Made by a program: the position numbers and the translations under genes. Below, one piece after another: positions 14,451-25,961 of a DNA stretch of 64,000 bases (positions are counted from its first letter, which is position 1; each line of letters opens with the position of its first letter). The notes beneath the pieces were generated by a model that saw nothing but the letters and a program-made list of their open reading frames with translations, searched no databases and was not told where the DNA came from. The DNA lies in the NCBI GenBank assembly GCA_023846275.1, contig CM043870.1, positions 10,177,527 through 10,241,526 of the forward strand, read 5' to 3'. Source of the stretch: Vanilla planifolia (taxonomy: Eukaryota; Streptophyta; Magnoliopsida; Asparagales; Orchidaceae).

Positions 14451-17265
14451 GCGTGAATGCGTACATGCGTGTGTGCTTGCATACACTTATGTATTAAACA
14501 TGTGGTCAGTTTTTGTTTTCATATCATTTATATTTTGAATATTGTTGAGATATCATTGTCATACTTTTAATATTTTGATCTTGTTTATTTTATCATACAA
14601 TGTTATTTGTTATATACAAAAGCACTTACTAAGTATTGTGTAATTAACTTCCTACTTATATTACAAGACATCATAGATTAATAGAAAAAGGATGCATAAA
14701 ATAATATGAGATTTATAAATATAATATCATGTACATTTTGATTTTATTAGTATAATATCTCTAAGTAGAGCTATAATGAATATAACATATTTTATTATAA
14801 TTTTGTTAATAAAATAATTTGAATATAAAAATAATCAATTATTTTTTATCACCCTTATCTATTATTAGTATTAATGTCCTCAATTTATAATGCTATACTC
14901 TAATTCTACAACATTGTCAATTATTAATTATAATAATTAATAAGCAAGATGTGACATTATATTTTGATAATTGTGATAAATGACGTGGTTTAAATAAACC
15001 TTTGCATCTATTGGTCAATTAAAGCAATGTTGGTTAGTTTGCAACCCATATTCCTCAACCATGAACCTCATTCACTAATACTAATGAATTAATCCTAGTT
15101 TTCTTAAGATGCATCTCCTATAACTTAGGTCTTTGATTATAAGAACTAATTCAGTAATAAAATTCATATACAAACTTAACTAAAATTGGATTTGGGATTT
15201 GGATGAACAACTTAGGAACAAAATCCATGATAACATCTCACATGCATTGCAACATCTGCTAATGCAACGATTCTTACCAAACCTTGGAAGCATTCTTTGC
15301 ATTGATTAATAAAACAACTATGCCATATACCTAAAAGTACAATTTGATACACAAAGTTTCCACATAAAAACATAATTCTATTCTTCCACAAATTTGAGGA
15401 CTCCAAAATCCAGCTACCTAATTGGAACTTCAACGTTGAAGAAATGAAACGTTAGTGATTCTTCACTACTTCAGTTCTGGCACTAACAGTATAACTTATG
15501 CATTCCAACTCTATTTAAGATGTTATATATATATATATATGTATGAATTTATGTATATATATATATATATATTTGTATATGTATATGTATCACTAGCTCA
15601 ATTCATCCCATTACTTTAGGAAATAGTTCCAAAGCAATTCCATACATTAGCCATATGCATTTATGTTGTAGACTTTGGAACTTGGAATGGTTCTGCTACC
15701 TGCAACATAAATGCAACAGTTCAAATAAAAGCTATAAACGAAAGCTGCAAGTCCTGTTTTAAAAAAATACGCAAAATAAAAACCCAACATAATAAAAATC
15801 CTCGTGAATACCATCTCTTAAATTAAGTACCATCGAGAATTACACACTTTTGTTATCCTAGTTTACATTAAATTACTTCTGGCATGATTAACCATTTCTA
15901 TAATTAATCCTTGTAATCCATCCCCCGCCTCATTGGCCGGGATTCAGTGATTTCTATCATAAATATTTCTGCCTAAACTATTGAAACAATCTCATATAAT
16001 CTCATCTCCAATAGATAAAATCCACAATCACTAATAGCAATATTTTAATATCAACATTCTTGCTTACACTGCCAATCTGTCTTAACCTTATTCATTTATG
16101 CCACAATCAATTTATCTATTCTGCTTCCACTACATGTACCCAAACTGTTGTACATCCTTCAGGTCCAAATGATATCATCCAATCAAATAACTCTACCTTG
16201 GAAAGCCACTTTACTTTCAACCATCCTTATTGGCATAAATTGATATATCTGCAAGAATATTCAAGCCTTTTGATATATATAAATAAATCAAAACCACTTA
16301 TCATTATTTTTTTTTATTAACATTGAATAATCATCCACAGTAACCATGACTTCCAGCTTTGACAGATATTTTGAGTTGGTTTTCATCAGCCCCATGTTCA
16401 AAAAGCTGCAATATGATAGCTTCAACTCAGGTTGTATTTTTCGTCAAACTATTGGGAAAGAGCAAAATTTAACCAGGAGTGAACAAAGCATTAAATTATA
16501 TATTTCTAAAAGGTAAGAAAATATATGAACTTGAAAACAAATTAAAGAACAAAATCAACAACAAACACATCCTATGAAAAAAACAAATTTTATACACCAA
16601 ATTTTCACATACATAGGAATAACATATAAAAAAAAATTGCCTTGATTCTTTTAATACTAAACCCCTTGTCAAGAGATTAACCATCAACAAAAATTAACCT
16701 TCATCCACTTAAATGAGATTAGCTACACAAATTTTTGAATTCATTATGGTGTTCTACCAAGCATCAAAACACCAAAACCCACCGTTCCTCAGACTTTACA
16801 TTTATTTTGTGCTAGTTATACCTATAAGAAAAGGGTTGCAGCCCACTACAAAACACCCAATATGCACAAGGGAGGTGTCAAAGACAAGGGGTCAAATGTA
16901 CATAGCCTTATGCTTTAAAGTTTTTCAAGGGGTTTTTCCCATGATTCAAATGAGTGATTCATTGAAATATCATCTTACAAAAAACCTTAGGGTAATGCCA
17001 TATAAATTAGACTCCTTTGGGTGCAAGACATCCTTATGCCCCACATGTTCAAAACCTTTGTATCACAAGAATGTCATGAAGTGAATCTAACTTAAAATTA
17101 GTAAGTGGGGGCAATATGTCCAATTGGAATCCCCATAATGAGTTTGTTTGGAACATATAATCCACTGTAAACCAAGGAAAGATTGTTTACATACTTTGCC
17201 AATATTCTTGGGAAGAATAATAGATGCTGAAGAAGCACCTGTTAACTCCTATCAATATCTATCTA
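14451..17265. other. Unassigned DNA 3' of SCP2
   Basis: No gene recognised. A TA/TG microsatellite lies at about 15,523-15,592. Base composition is slightly less extreme than in the retroelement regions, so part of this may be old unique sequence. The longest frame (16,713-17,084, plus, 123 codons) has no known domain. Confidence 0.5.
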
Positions 17266-17269
17266 GGTA

Positions 17270-17400
17270 GTACTTACTAGCTCGGTTGGCAAAATCTTTA
17301 GCGTTGTACAGGACTCAAAAGTTGGAATGATTCCTCCTTGAAAAATATTTGGGTTTCACCCTCAAATTAATTTGAAACTTAAATGAATATCAAAAAAAGG
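17270..17400 (+). mobile_element. Possible tRNA-derived SINE
   Basis: At 17,278-17,289 the sequence TAGCTCGGTTGG matches the RNA polymerase III A box (TRGCNNAGYNGG) with one mismatch. About 31 bp further on, gttggaatgattcc is a degenerate B-box-like segment. The unit ends in an A-rich stretch (tcaaaaaaagg) near 17,400. This layout fits a short plant SINE inserted about 250 bp beyond the SCP2 stop codon. No clear target-site duplication was found. Confidence 0.4.
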
Positions 17401-17566
17401 AACAACAATACAGGCACAACTAAACAGTAAACTAGTACAAAGAGATGCTTTGAAAAGAAATAATCAGCATAACATTCAAAACAGAAGATATGCTTAACAG
17501 TCTACCACTAAGGCATATGAAATAAATTCTGATTATCATTTGATGTCATTCGCTTGAAGTAATTGA

Positions 17567-17572
17567 TTTATT
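17567..17572 (-). promoter_or_regulatory. Candidate polyadenylation signal of SCP2
   Basis: AATAAA on the minus strand, about 75 nt downstream of the SCP2 stop codon, a suitable place for a plant near-upstream element. Plant signals are loose, so this is only a candidate. Confidence 0.4.
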
Positions 17573-17643
17573 CTGAAGTACATAAACAGTTTTCTTTCGC
17601 AAACATACAGGGAAGACGAATCACACTGGCATGCTTCGCTAGC

Positions 17644-18274
17644 TCAAAGCTTAGAAGGCTTAGGGAAAATATCAGGGGTGAACTTCTGTGCAGCACTCAA
17701 GCTCCCCTTAATTTTCATGGCGCCTCTGCACCAAGCAAGAACAAAAATAAAACAAATATCTAAATGTGTAACGTTACATAGAGTTTGGCTTAACAGAGAA
17801 ATCTATCTACTTCACCTGATAAAAGCAATTTGCGGATTCATCTTCCCAGTGGCGATGGCGAGAAAATCGTCGTCTTTGAAGGAGAAAGTAGCGTCGGGCT
17901 TTCCATTATAAGGGCCTAGAGAATATGAAATCACCGTAAAGAAATGCAATTTGAGAGAAGAATTAGAAGCCGGAGTGTAATTAGGAGAATGCCGAAGGCA
18001 AGACCTTTGGTGACTTTGCCTTCCTTTAGGTCGACGACATATATCTCCTCGTCCACACCAATCTTCTGTTATGGAAACAATCAGGGGAATTACTTAACAG
18101 AAAATAGGTTTCTGAAGACAGGAGATAGAGGAAAATAGCTTCCTTGGGGGCGATGTTGAGCTGGTAGACAAAGCCAAGCTTCTTGGTGAGGTCTTTGCCG
18201 GCGTCGGTCGTTAGATGCGCCTTCATCTGCTGCAGAAGAGCAACCGATTTCAAAGAACTTTCGAACGCCGTCAT
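17644..18274 (-). CDS. SCP2: Sterol carrier protein 2 (peroxisomal), four exons
   Basis: Small non-specific lipid-transfer protein of the plant SCP2 family, expected to bind sterols, fatty acids or acyl-CoA in peroxisomes. Exons on the minus strand are 18274-18143 (44 codons, MTAFESSLKSVALLQQMKAH at the start), 18065-18005, 17915-17816 and 17725-17644. Together they give 375 nt, or 124 residues, against 123 in Arabidopsis SCP2. Family landmarks are LTTDAGKDLTKKLGFVYQLN, IYVVDLKEGKVTKG, PDATFSFKDDDF, ATGKMNPQIAFIRGAMKIKG and the C-terminus PDIFPKPSKL, whose SKL is a type 1 peroxisomal targeting signal. Introns 2 (89 bp) and 3 (90 bp) are canonical GT-AG. Intron 1 (about 77 bp) ends in AG, but its expected donor reads AAG/GAAGCT rather than AAG/GT. 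The start is the first ATG in frame and matches the family N-terminus. Only the splice site is abnormal, so the gene is probably live, recently damaged or affected by a sequence error. Confidence 0.93.
18066..18142 (-). other. SCP2: SCP2 intron 1 with non-canonical donor
   Basis: The homologous joint in plant SCP2 genes falls after the residues NIAPK. Here NIAPK ends at 18143 and is followed by GAAGCTATT instead of GT. The acceptor (cataacag) is normal and leaves exon 2 in phase 0. All nearby GT dinucleotides would join exon 2 out of frame. One GC donor (GAA/GCTATT) would keep the frame and add a single Glu, but it is a poor consensus. Retaining the intron would give an 82-residue product ending within exon 2. 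Confidence 0.8.
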
Positions 18275-18396
18275 TCTTTTCCTTCGAAGCCTGATGAGAC
18301 GGAGATAAACGAACGTAGATCGAATCGCGCGAAGAGGACGACAACTGAAGGGAGGTTTTGGGAGTTGTGAAATCTTCGTAAATACAAAATAGTTTT

Positions 18397-18406
18397 TATT
18401 TAAATA
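18397..18406 (-). promoter_or_regulatory. Candidate TATA box of SCP2
   Basis: The palindromic string TATTTAAATA lies about 123 nt upstream of the SCP2 start codon. The sequence between it and the start is richer in C, T and CpG, as expected for a 5' untranslated leader. Placement fits, but the region is AT-rich and chance matches are common. Confidence 0.35.
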
Positions 18407-18409
18407 ATT

Positions 18410-18950
18410 TTATCATATCAATAAATAGTCCAATCAGTTTAATGGTGGAAATTTTAGAATAGTGCACTCGTGTCGAACCATATTGAATACTCAAAAAAAA
18501 AAAGTTAAGAGTTTTGATTAAATGAGCTAATTTAAAAACAAATAGTAATAAGTGTTAATTTGTTAGTTGTTTATATATCAACAATATAATATATAAATAT
18601 ATTAACATATAAAAAATAAATTAACAAAATTATAGTAATATATATATTGATATATCTTGCATAGTTAAAAATATAAATTCATATCTAACAAAAAGTTATC
18701 CTATAAAAATAATAATTAAAATAAAGTTGATTCAACTTTAGAATTGAATTGAAAATAACAATGAGGGACCCAAACTTTTTCATGATTAATAAGTGTTTAG
18801 ATAAAATGGAGATCAAATAAAAAATCTTAAAATCTAATTATAAATTCATTCCAAATCAATTTTTAATAAATTGTCAAAGGATATAAGTTTAGTATTTAAT
18901 TTGTGTATGATTATATTTAAATTGTGCATCAAATTTTAGATAAGTTGTGA
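18410..18950. other. SCP2 upstream region, unassigned
   Basis: About 540 bp of AT-rich DNA between the SCP2 promoter and the left edge of the big gypsy element. No LTR match or gene was recognised. It probably contains what remains of the SCP2 upstream promoter. Confidence 0.5.
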
Positions 18951-18954
18951 GAAA

Positions 18955-21278
18955 CAAAAGGGAGGATTCAAGTCTTAAAACAGGGAAACACTTAAGGAAA
19001 AGCTCTTTGCATGAGTTTTTAAGAAGAATGATTATTAAATACATAAAATAAATTTAACCATGATCTAAGAAAGAATAAAAATAATTTTTTAAAAAAAGTG
19101 CATGTGAAACCTTTGAAAAATAATTTAATTAAAAATTAGTCTGTCTTCTTTTGTGAATATTCTTCAAAAAAAGGGAGAACATCTTATACCTATGTTTGAA
19201 GGAGATTTTAATTAGCATATAAAGATTGGTTGTTATTCCTTTCTTGTGCAAATTTGCTAACGGAATCATGAAAGAATGTGTGATGTTAGCAAAACCATGA
19301 ATATAAATGATATTCATGTTCATATACATGCATGTCTAACTTTGCTTATTGAAATAAAGAGAAGATGGACTTTGAATGATTATTTGTAGAAGAATAAAGC
19401 TTAATTGATGTTATAAAATTATTATATCTTAGAAGAGTAAATTTTGTTATGTATGGCTCATAACTATGAATATTAGTTTTATTTTTTATTATTTGTTTAC
19501 TAAAAATTAAATTCCAAGCTTGTATATAAATACTTTTCTAAGTTATAACTCATAAGAATAGAAAATCTTATCCAAGAAGATGCATCTTATTTCATTTCAT
19601 GACAAGATATGAATATGTATTTATATTGCAAAACTATGCATGAAAGTATGCAACATATTATATTTCAAACCTTAGCTTAAAAGATGAATCATGATTTGAA
19701 ACTTTGAGATATAGCAAAAACCTTAGAAATATTGTGACCAAATATCCTTTTGCCTCAGATATGCTTGAGAAGTACAAAGCCATTGCTTGGTTAAGTCAAG
19801 GGGGCACAAGTTAAACTTGTAAGAGAATCTAGATGGCTTCTATGTTATGTATGGCTCTTGGTTTCTAGTTGAGAAGCCTTGGAGGGCTCAATTTGGGGCC
19901 TTAGAAGAAGGTTGGGTTGAGTAGGGATATGGTTAACAAGCAATGATATTCGATTTTTTACTAAAAGTGTTAAGGCTAAGATTAAACTTTAAGGTTTTAT
20001 GAATAAACTATATTAAAGTTTAGAAACAAATTTTTGAGATTCTTAAATACAAATATGTAAGATAAGATTAGCTTTGTAATTAAGCATAAAGCTTGGGAAT
20101 AATCTATAGGAATAAGACCCATAATAGAAAGTCTTAATGATGGATTAAGGAGATATAATTGGTGAACTTTTATGTACATTGTAAATAAAGCTTTAAATAG
20201 TTAAGCTCTCATCCAAGACCATGGAAGAATGTAAAAGTGCTAGAATAGGACTTAGGAATGTAGGTTTAACCAAGAAAAAAGTAAGATAAAGATGTTGGCT
20301 AGATTTTTAGGTTGATCAGGTTGTTTAGGTGAGACTCTAAGTACTCTATTTAAGCTCTTAAGCCACGTGATAACATCCTAAATAGTAATTTGAGTGGCTT
20401 AGGAGAGGCCTTAGAATAAGTATGATGACTTAAGGTTACTTTAGAGATCAGTTTATTTAGTGATACTTGTGTGAAACCAAATTTCGTTATTATGGCAATT
20501 TGTTAAATATGAAACGTAAGGGTAAAAGTGAAGGCTTTATGAACACTAAAGTTAACTTAGTCAATGTTCTTACATTATTTAATAGGAGTAATAAGTCTCG
20601 TCATTATTCTTTATGATTAAGAGTGTATTAGATTAAAAAAATGATGCTAAACTTTTGATTTGTCATATTAGATGGATATATATTAACTTAGCTAGTAAAT
20701 AGTAACATCTTTATAATAGTTGAAACTAATGTCATTCATTTACATGATTTACTTAATTATAACATACATACATTATGACCACTACATATTATTTTTATAG
20801 TATGATTTAAAAATTTATTGAACCTCCCAACTCAACTTCTTATATTTCTAAGATCATGGAGCTAGGATTTGATTAGAAGTCAAGTTGGATATTATCAAGG
20901 TTAGTGCATCAGTTGGATGATCTAATATCTTATATTTCATCATTAATAATAGTAGATTTATTATTTATTTATTATCAATTGTATTGTATTATTCATGAGA
21001 ATGTATCAAATTATTATATTAGATTTAGTAGTATTTATTATGTTTTCTATTGGACTTTTAGTAATTATTCATGGTGGATTGGATTTGAATCGAGAGGTTT
21101 ATTGATGTTTTGTGGATATTTTATTTATGCTTTAGTATTGTCAACAAGAAAAATTATTGAATTCTTATTATTTTAGCACTTTAAATATTATTATATTACA
21201 AATTATACTTTTGATATTATGATTATTAGATTTTTTATGCTTATGATTTAAAAAAAGAGAAAGAAACAAGGTGTGACA
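18955..21278 (+). repeat. Left (5') LTR of the Tekay-like gypsy, incomplete
   Basis: About 2.3 kb, collinear with 37,890-38,282 followed by 47,411-49,757. Shared strings include tcaagcttgtat-type text, the ttggttaagtca block near 19,790/47,975, and gactttaag-type text near 19,985/48,143. The match begins at the ggaggattcaag string (about 18,960), well inside the length of the right LTR. Confidence 0.8.
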
Positions 21279-21281
21279 AAC

Positions 21282-21294
21282 TTGGTATCTAAGC
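21282..21294 (+). other. Primer binding site of the Tekay-like gypsy
   Basis: TTGGTATCTAAGC, close to the plant tRNA-iMet-complementary PBS TTGGTATCAGAGC, three bases after the GTGACA end of the left LTR. Confidence 0.75.
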
Positions 21295-24200
21295 CTAAGT
21301 TTAGAGTTAAGGAATAAAGCAAATTAAGTTATAAAAATTAAGGAGAGAGAAAGATTTAAGAACAAAAAAGTTAAGAACATTAAATTTATTCTTACCCTAT
21401 ATAACCTAATTATGGTATTTTGTTTGGCTAGGATGGTTAGGACTAGTAATGTTTCTTTGAGTAGTCTAGTGGGTAGTGAATTTGTCTATGGCCAACCCAT
21501 GGTCGACTGACCTGCTACAGCTAGGACACCCTAAACACAACTTGACTCATGAAGGGAACACTAGTTAGTGGATTTTATGTGACTAAGATCATATATTTTT
21601 GTGGGTACCACCAACCTTGTAGTTGTAGATATTTAGCTGGCCCATATACAAGAGCTTTTCAATGCACTGAGGTGTGTAGTTGAGCATAGTGTTGCACTTA
21701 CAACTTTAGTTTTTGATCTTAAGGTAGCTACTTTGTGGTGGTGCCACCATCAAATTTTTGTATTAGAATTTGCCAAGGCTCAATAAGAAGGAGCTGACCC
21801 ATCTTAGATGGGGTCGAATGTCAGTCATAAATTAAGCATCTCAATTTATACATTTGACCAAATATGCCTTAGAATTAATCACATCTGAATGGAGTTGATG
21901 CAAACTTTTTAAGTGGGGACTTAGAACATCCCTTTAAAGACATTTAGTAGTGACTTATTTCACGACATATTGACATTTGGTAGAGGCTATTATGAAATCA
22001 AAAAGAAAAGGAAGACTTTTGATGTTTCCCAAAAAAAAAAGAAAAAAGAGCATATTTTTAGGCAAGTGGAAAAAGAGAACTTTACTACTGAAGAGTCCAT
22101 CTTTATTCCAACTCAACTTATTAGCTAGTGATAAGGAGACCAACCCAAAAAGTAGACTCAAAAGTGTAGATGTTGCAACAAGAAGCATCATGATGCCTTC
22201 AAATTTTAAAAAAGGTCTTTTTAATTTCTAAAACCTAGTATAGAAAGCAAATTTATTTTATAGCCTGAGGAATATGCAAGGTTATGAGTAGATAGAAATC
22301 ACTTCATAAGGATAACTATAGATATATGCTATCACACAATAATAGGCAATAGGGGTAGTTGATGTCATCATTGACATGCCTTTATTTGTGACACTAGATT
22401 TATAGCTCTTTTGAACACTAGTTTATTATATTTTTTTATTTTTGACTCTACTAAGGAGAAAATTAAAGTCAATAGTATCCAACTAATCACCATTGATGTT
22501 GCAGTTACCATATTGAGCGGACATTCCTGTTAAAGAGTTAGTTCATGGCAATATTGTCATACTTGACCATAAATGAAAGGTTGAGCTCATTTGTATGTCT
22601 ATAGTTAAGTTTGATATTATATTAAGAATGGATTAGATGAATTAATAGGTTGTGATGACTAATTGTTGGGAAAATAAGATTTATAATAGAAGGCTCAACT
22701 TAGTTTACTTGGTTTATTTTGAAGACAATAGGTCGATACCCATGATATTAGCAGTTGAGGCTATAGTGTTGGTTTGAAGGGGTTATATGGCTTGGTTAGC
22801 ATTTATAATTGATACACAATTGGATATTCAGTCACTATATGATACCTTAATTATGCAAGACTTCTTGATGAACTTTCAGGATTAACCCTAAAGCACAAAA
22901 TCAAGTTCTTTATAGAAATGGAGCTAAGAGTTATAGCTATTACAAAAACACCTTATTATATAGCTCTGGCTAAGTTACAAGAGCTCAATGCCCAGTTACA
23001 AAACTTATTAAGAAAGAGATTGATTAGGCTCAATGTTTTACAATAGAGAATCCTTATTTTGTTTGTCAAAAAGAAAGATGAGAGTATACAAATGTGTGTT
23101 GATTACTAGGAATTCATTAAAGTGATAATAAAAATATGTATCCATTATCTCATATTGATAATTTACTTGATCAATTGCAATAAGTATTAGCATTTTCTAA
23201 AATTGATTTTTGATCAAGATATCATCAGATACAAATTTGATAGGATATTCCCAAGGTAGCATTTAAGAATTCTTATTAACATTTTGAGTTCACAGTCTTG
23301 TCATTTGGTTATCAAATACTCCTATAATGTTCATGGATCTTATGAATGCCTTTCAACCATGTCTTGATCATTTTGTGATAGTTTTCATAGATGATATATT
23401 AGTATATTCCAAAAGCAAAGAACATCTTATAGAGCATCTCCAAATAGATAGGAGTCACTTGAAACAAAGAAAGTCTACAAAATGTTTTAGGTGTTGTTTT
23501 TGGCTATAGCCATTATGGTGACAAAGATGCATAATGTTTTGGAGATTCCTAAATATTATCATAAGTTTTTGCCTAATTTCTTTAAGATCGCAACACCACT
23601 TTCTTAACAAAGAGACGGGTAGCTTTCTTGTAGTCAAACAAATGTGAGCAACATCATTGAGTTAAAAAAAATTATGTTCAACTTTAGTTTTGAGCTTATC
23701 AGTACAAGGAAAGCCCTATTAGGTCACAGATGCATCACTCGTTGGATTGGGGTTTATTCTTATGTAGAAGGGACAAGCTATGGAATTTACTTCTAGGAAA
23801 TTATGTGATCATAAACACAGCTACCTAACTCATGACTTAAAGTTGATAGTTATGATATTTATCCTAAAAGTTTGGTTCAATTATATATTTGAGATTTTGA
23901 TTGATATTAATACTAGTCATAAAAGTCTTAAATATATTCTTACTCAAAAGGAACTAAATTTAAGACAACAATGTTGGTTAGAACTTATCGAGGTTTATGA
24001 TGTGGATATAAAATATGACACAAGAAAGATAATTTAGTAGCTGATACTTTTGAGTAGAATTCTGATCCTTAGATCCATTCTTGCTTACAAATCAAAGATA
24101 ATGAATGAGTTTATTTTTTTTAATATTCAAGAATAATTAGTAGTGTAATGTTTAGTGGCCTAATTCAACGCACCTACCATCTGTGCTGCTTAGGTAGATA

Positions 24201-25610
24201 AATTAGAAGTATTATAATAGAAGGATCTAGAGCTTTTGATTGAGATTACCTAACAACAGATTGATGAGACTTCAAAATTTTCCTTCAGAGATGCCATATT
24301 GACCTATCATAGTCAATGGTCTGTTCCTCAGAGTTCAAGAGTAATATATTGAAAGAGGTTCATAATAATAAGTTGGTGGTACACCCAAGGGAGACTAAAA
24401 TATATAAGAACCTTAGAACTTACTTGTAGTAAAGTGGATTAAAGAAAGACATGACTTAATATACTAAACAATATTTAATTTATCAAAAAGTTAAAGTAGA
24501 ATATCAAAAGCTCAATGGTTTGCTTTAGATCTATCCATATCAAAGTGGAAATGGGAAAACATTACTATGGATTTTCTTTAGCTCTATTGAAGACTAATTA
24601 TGGTTATGATTGATTTAGGTGATAATGGACCCATTGACAAAATTGGATCATTTCCTAGTAGTGATAATGATTGATTTAGTGGGTATGTTGGCTATAAGTC
24701 ATATGTTTAACAATATTACGACTCCACTGAGTAATTAAGAAAATTATTTCAGATTAAGATGCAAAGTTGACTTCATAGTTTTGGAGCCAAATGCATCATA
24801 CCTCAGTTTTGACTTTGAAATTTAGCATTGCTTATCATTCTCAAATTGATGGTGAACCTAAGAGGATTGTTCAACCTTGGAGGATCTCTTGATGTTGAGT
24901 ATAAAATCCTACTCCATAGATTAGTTTAGATAATTACCATTGATACAATTTGTATATAATAATAGCTATGGATTAACTATTTGCATGGCATCATAAAAGG
25001 TACTCTATGGTCGAAGTTGTAGATCTCTTTTTCATTAGATTGATGATGAGATTATACAAACATTTGGAGCCTAAATTATCAAGGAGACTACAATGGTAGT
25101 GGTAGTTCAAGGCCATCAAAAAAAATATTTTGATAGTAAATATAACCTATTAATCTTAGAGTTAGTGATCAAGTATTTCTTAAAGTTAATCCTATGGATG
25201 GATTATTTAGATTTAAAAAAGCTTTTAAATTGTGTCCTAAATATATTGGACTTTATCTTTTTGTGGAGAAAATTGGGTTAATGGTTCATAGGTTGAAGTT
25301 ATCAAAGATTTTGATAGGAATATATACTATTTTCAATGTGCTCAACTTAAAGAAATATATTTTAGACCCATCTCACATTCACTTGAGGATCTTTAGTTAC
25401 AGCTAGATGCATCATACTAGGAGTAACTAGTGCATATTCTAGAGTTTGGTTCTAGGAAATTAAGAAATAAGAAATTGCTTATGTTAATGTCCTTTGGAGG
25501 GATCAAGATGAGGTAGAAGTCCATCAAAAAGTTGAGTAAAAAATTAATTAAAAATGGTTAGAAATGCTTTTTAAATTTTGAGGATGAAATCTAAATTATG
25601 GTGGGGAGAA
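21295..25610 (+). mobile_element. Internal region of the Tekay-like gypsy: gag, RT, RNase H, integrase zone, chromodomain tail
   Basis: Gag traces lie at about 21.5-21.9 kb (a KVATLWW-type motif). Reverse transcriptase runs from about 22.9 to 23.5 kb, with LFVKKKDESI and the catalytic-box sequence FIDDILVYSKS. RNase H is at 23.78-24.04 kb (THDLKL, then HKSLKYILTQKELNLRQ). The integrase zone follows to about 25.2 kb. A chromodomain-like tail (VLWRDQDEVE) and the NFEDEI-type end lie at 25.48-25.6 kb, just before the purine tract. The order RT-RNase H-integrase-chromodomain identifies Ty3/gypsy chromoviruses. Many breaks are present, and no intact protein is encoded. Confidence 0.85.
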
Positions 25611-25961
25611 TATTATATCTAGTATTATTAGATAGTTTATTACAATGTAGTTAACCATTGCATGTGTTTTCTTATGAATTAAATTGTAAAATTTGAATGA
25701 ATATGTTTAAATTTTAAATGTAGGTAAATTAAATGTTGAATTTATAAGTTTAAAATAATAAAATTAGAAGTCATGGTTGAATTCAAAACTTGAGTTTCAT
25801 CATTTGAGCCTTAATAAGGTTAAGTTTAATGCTTTAGAAAATAAGCTTATGATTTTCTTTCTTTTAATAATTTTATCACTTCTTCTTCTTCTTCTTATCC
25901 AACCATAAATACATAATAAAGATATGCATATGATTCTTAAGCATTAAGAGTTGGTGAAGTA
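25611..25961 (+). repeat. Right LTR of the Tekay-like gypsy, piece 1 of 3
   Basis: Starts directly after the purine tract tggtggggagaa. It is cut by the first copia element, beside the 5-bp AAGTA that pairs with AAGTT at 37,491-37,495. Confidence 0.7.

Noticed and set aside
14151-14538. Open frames of 79-123 codons on both strands
   Set aside because: They are produced by the near-palindromic TA/TG/CA microsatellite and contain only Y, I, C, M, T, H and V.
16713-17084. 123-codon plus-strand frame downstream of SCP2
   Set aside because: No recognisable domain, no splice or codon signal, and lower-complexity flanks. Probably chance.
17278-17350. Functional tRNA gene
   Set aside because: Only the A box is good. 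No cloverleaf with acceptor and anticodon stems can be drawn, and the B box is degenerate. A SINE fits better.
18090-18344. 84-codon minus-strand frame overlapping SCP2 exon 1
   Set aside because: It is out of frame with the SCP2 coding sequence and owes its length to the composition of the leader and exon 1.
21955-22231. Overlapping frames on both strands
   Set aside because: Lysine-rich text within the gag/protease stretch of the gypsy and its antisense, not separate genes.
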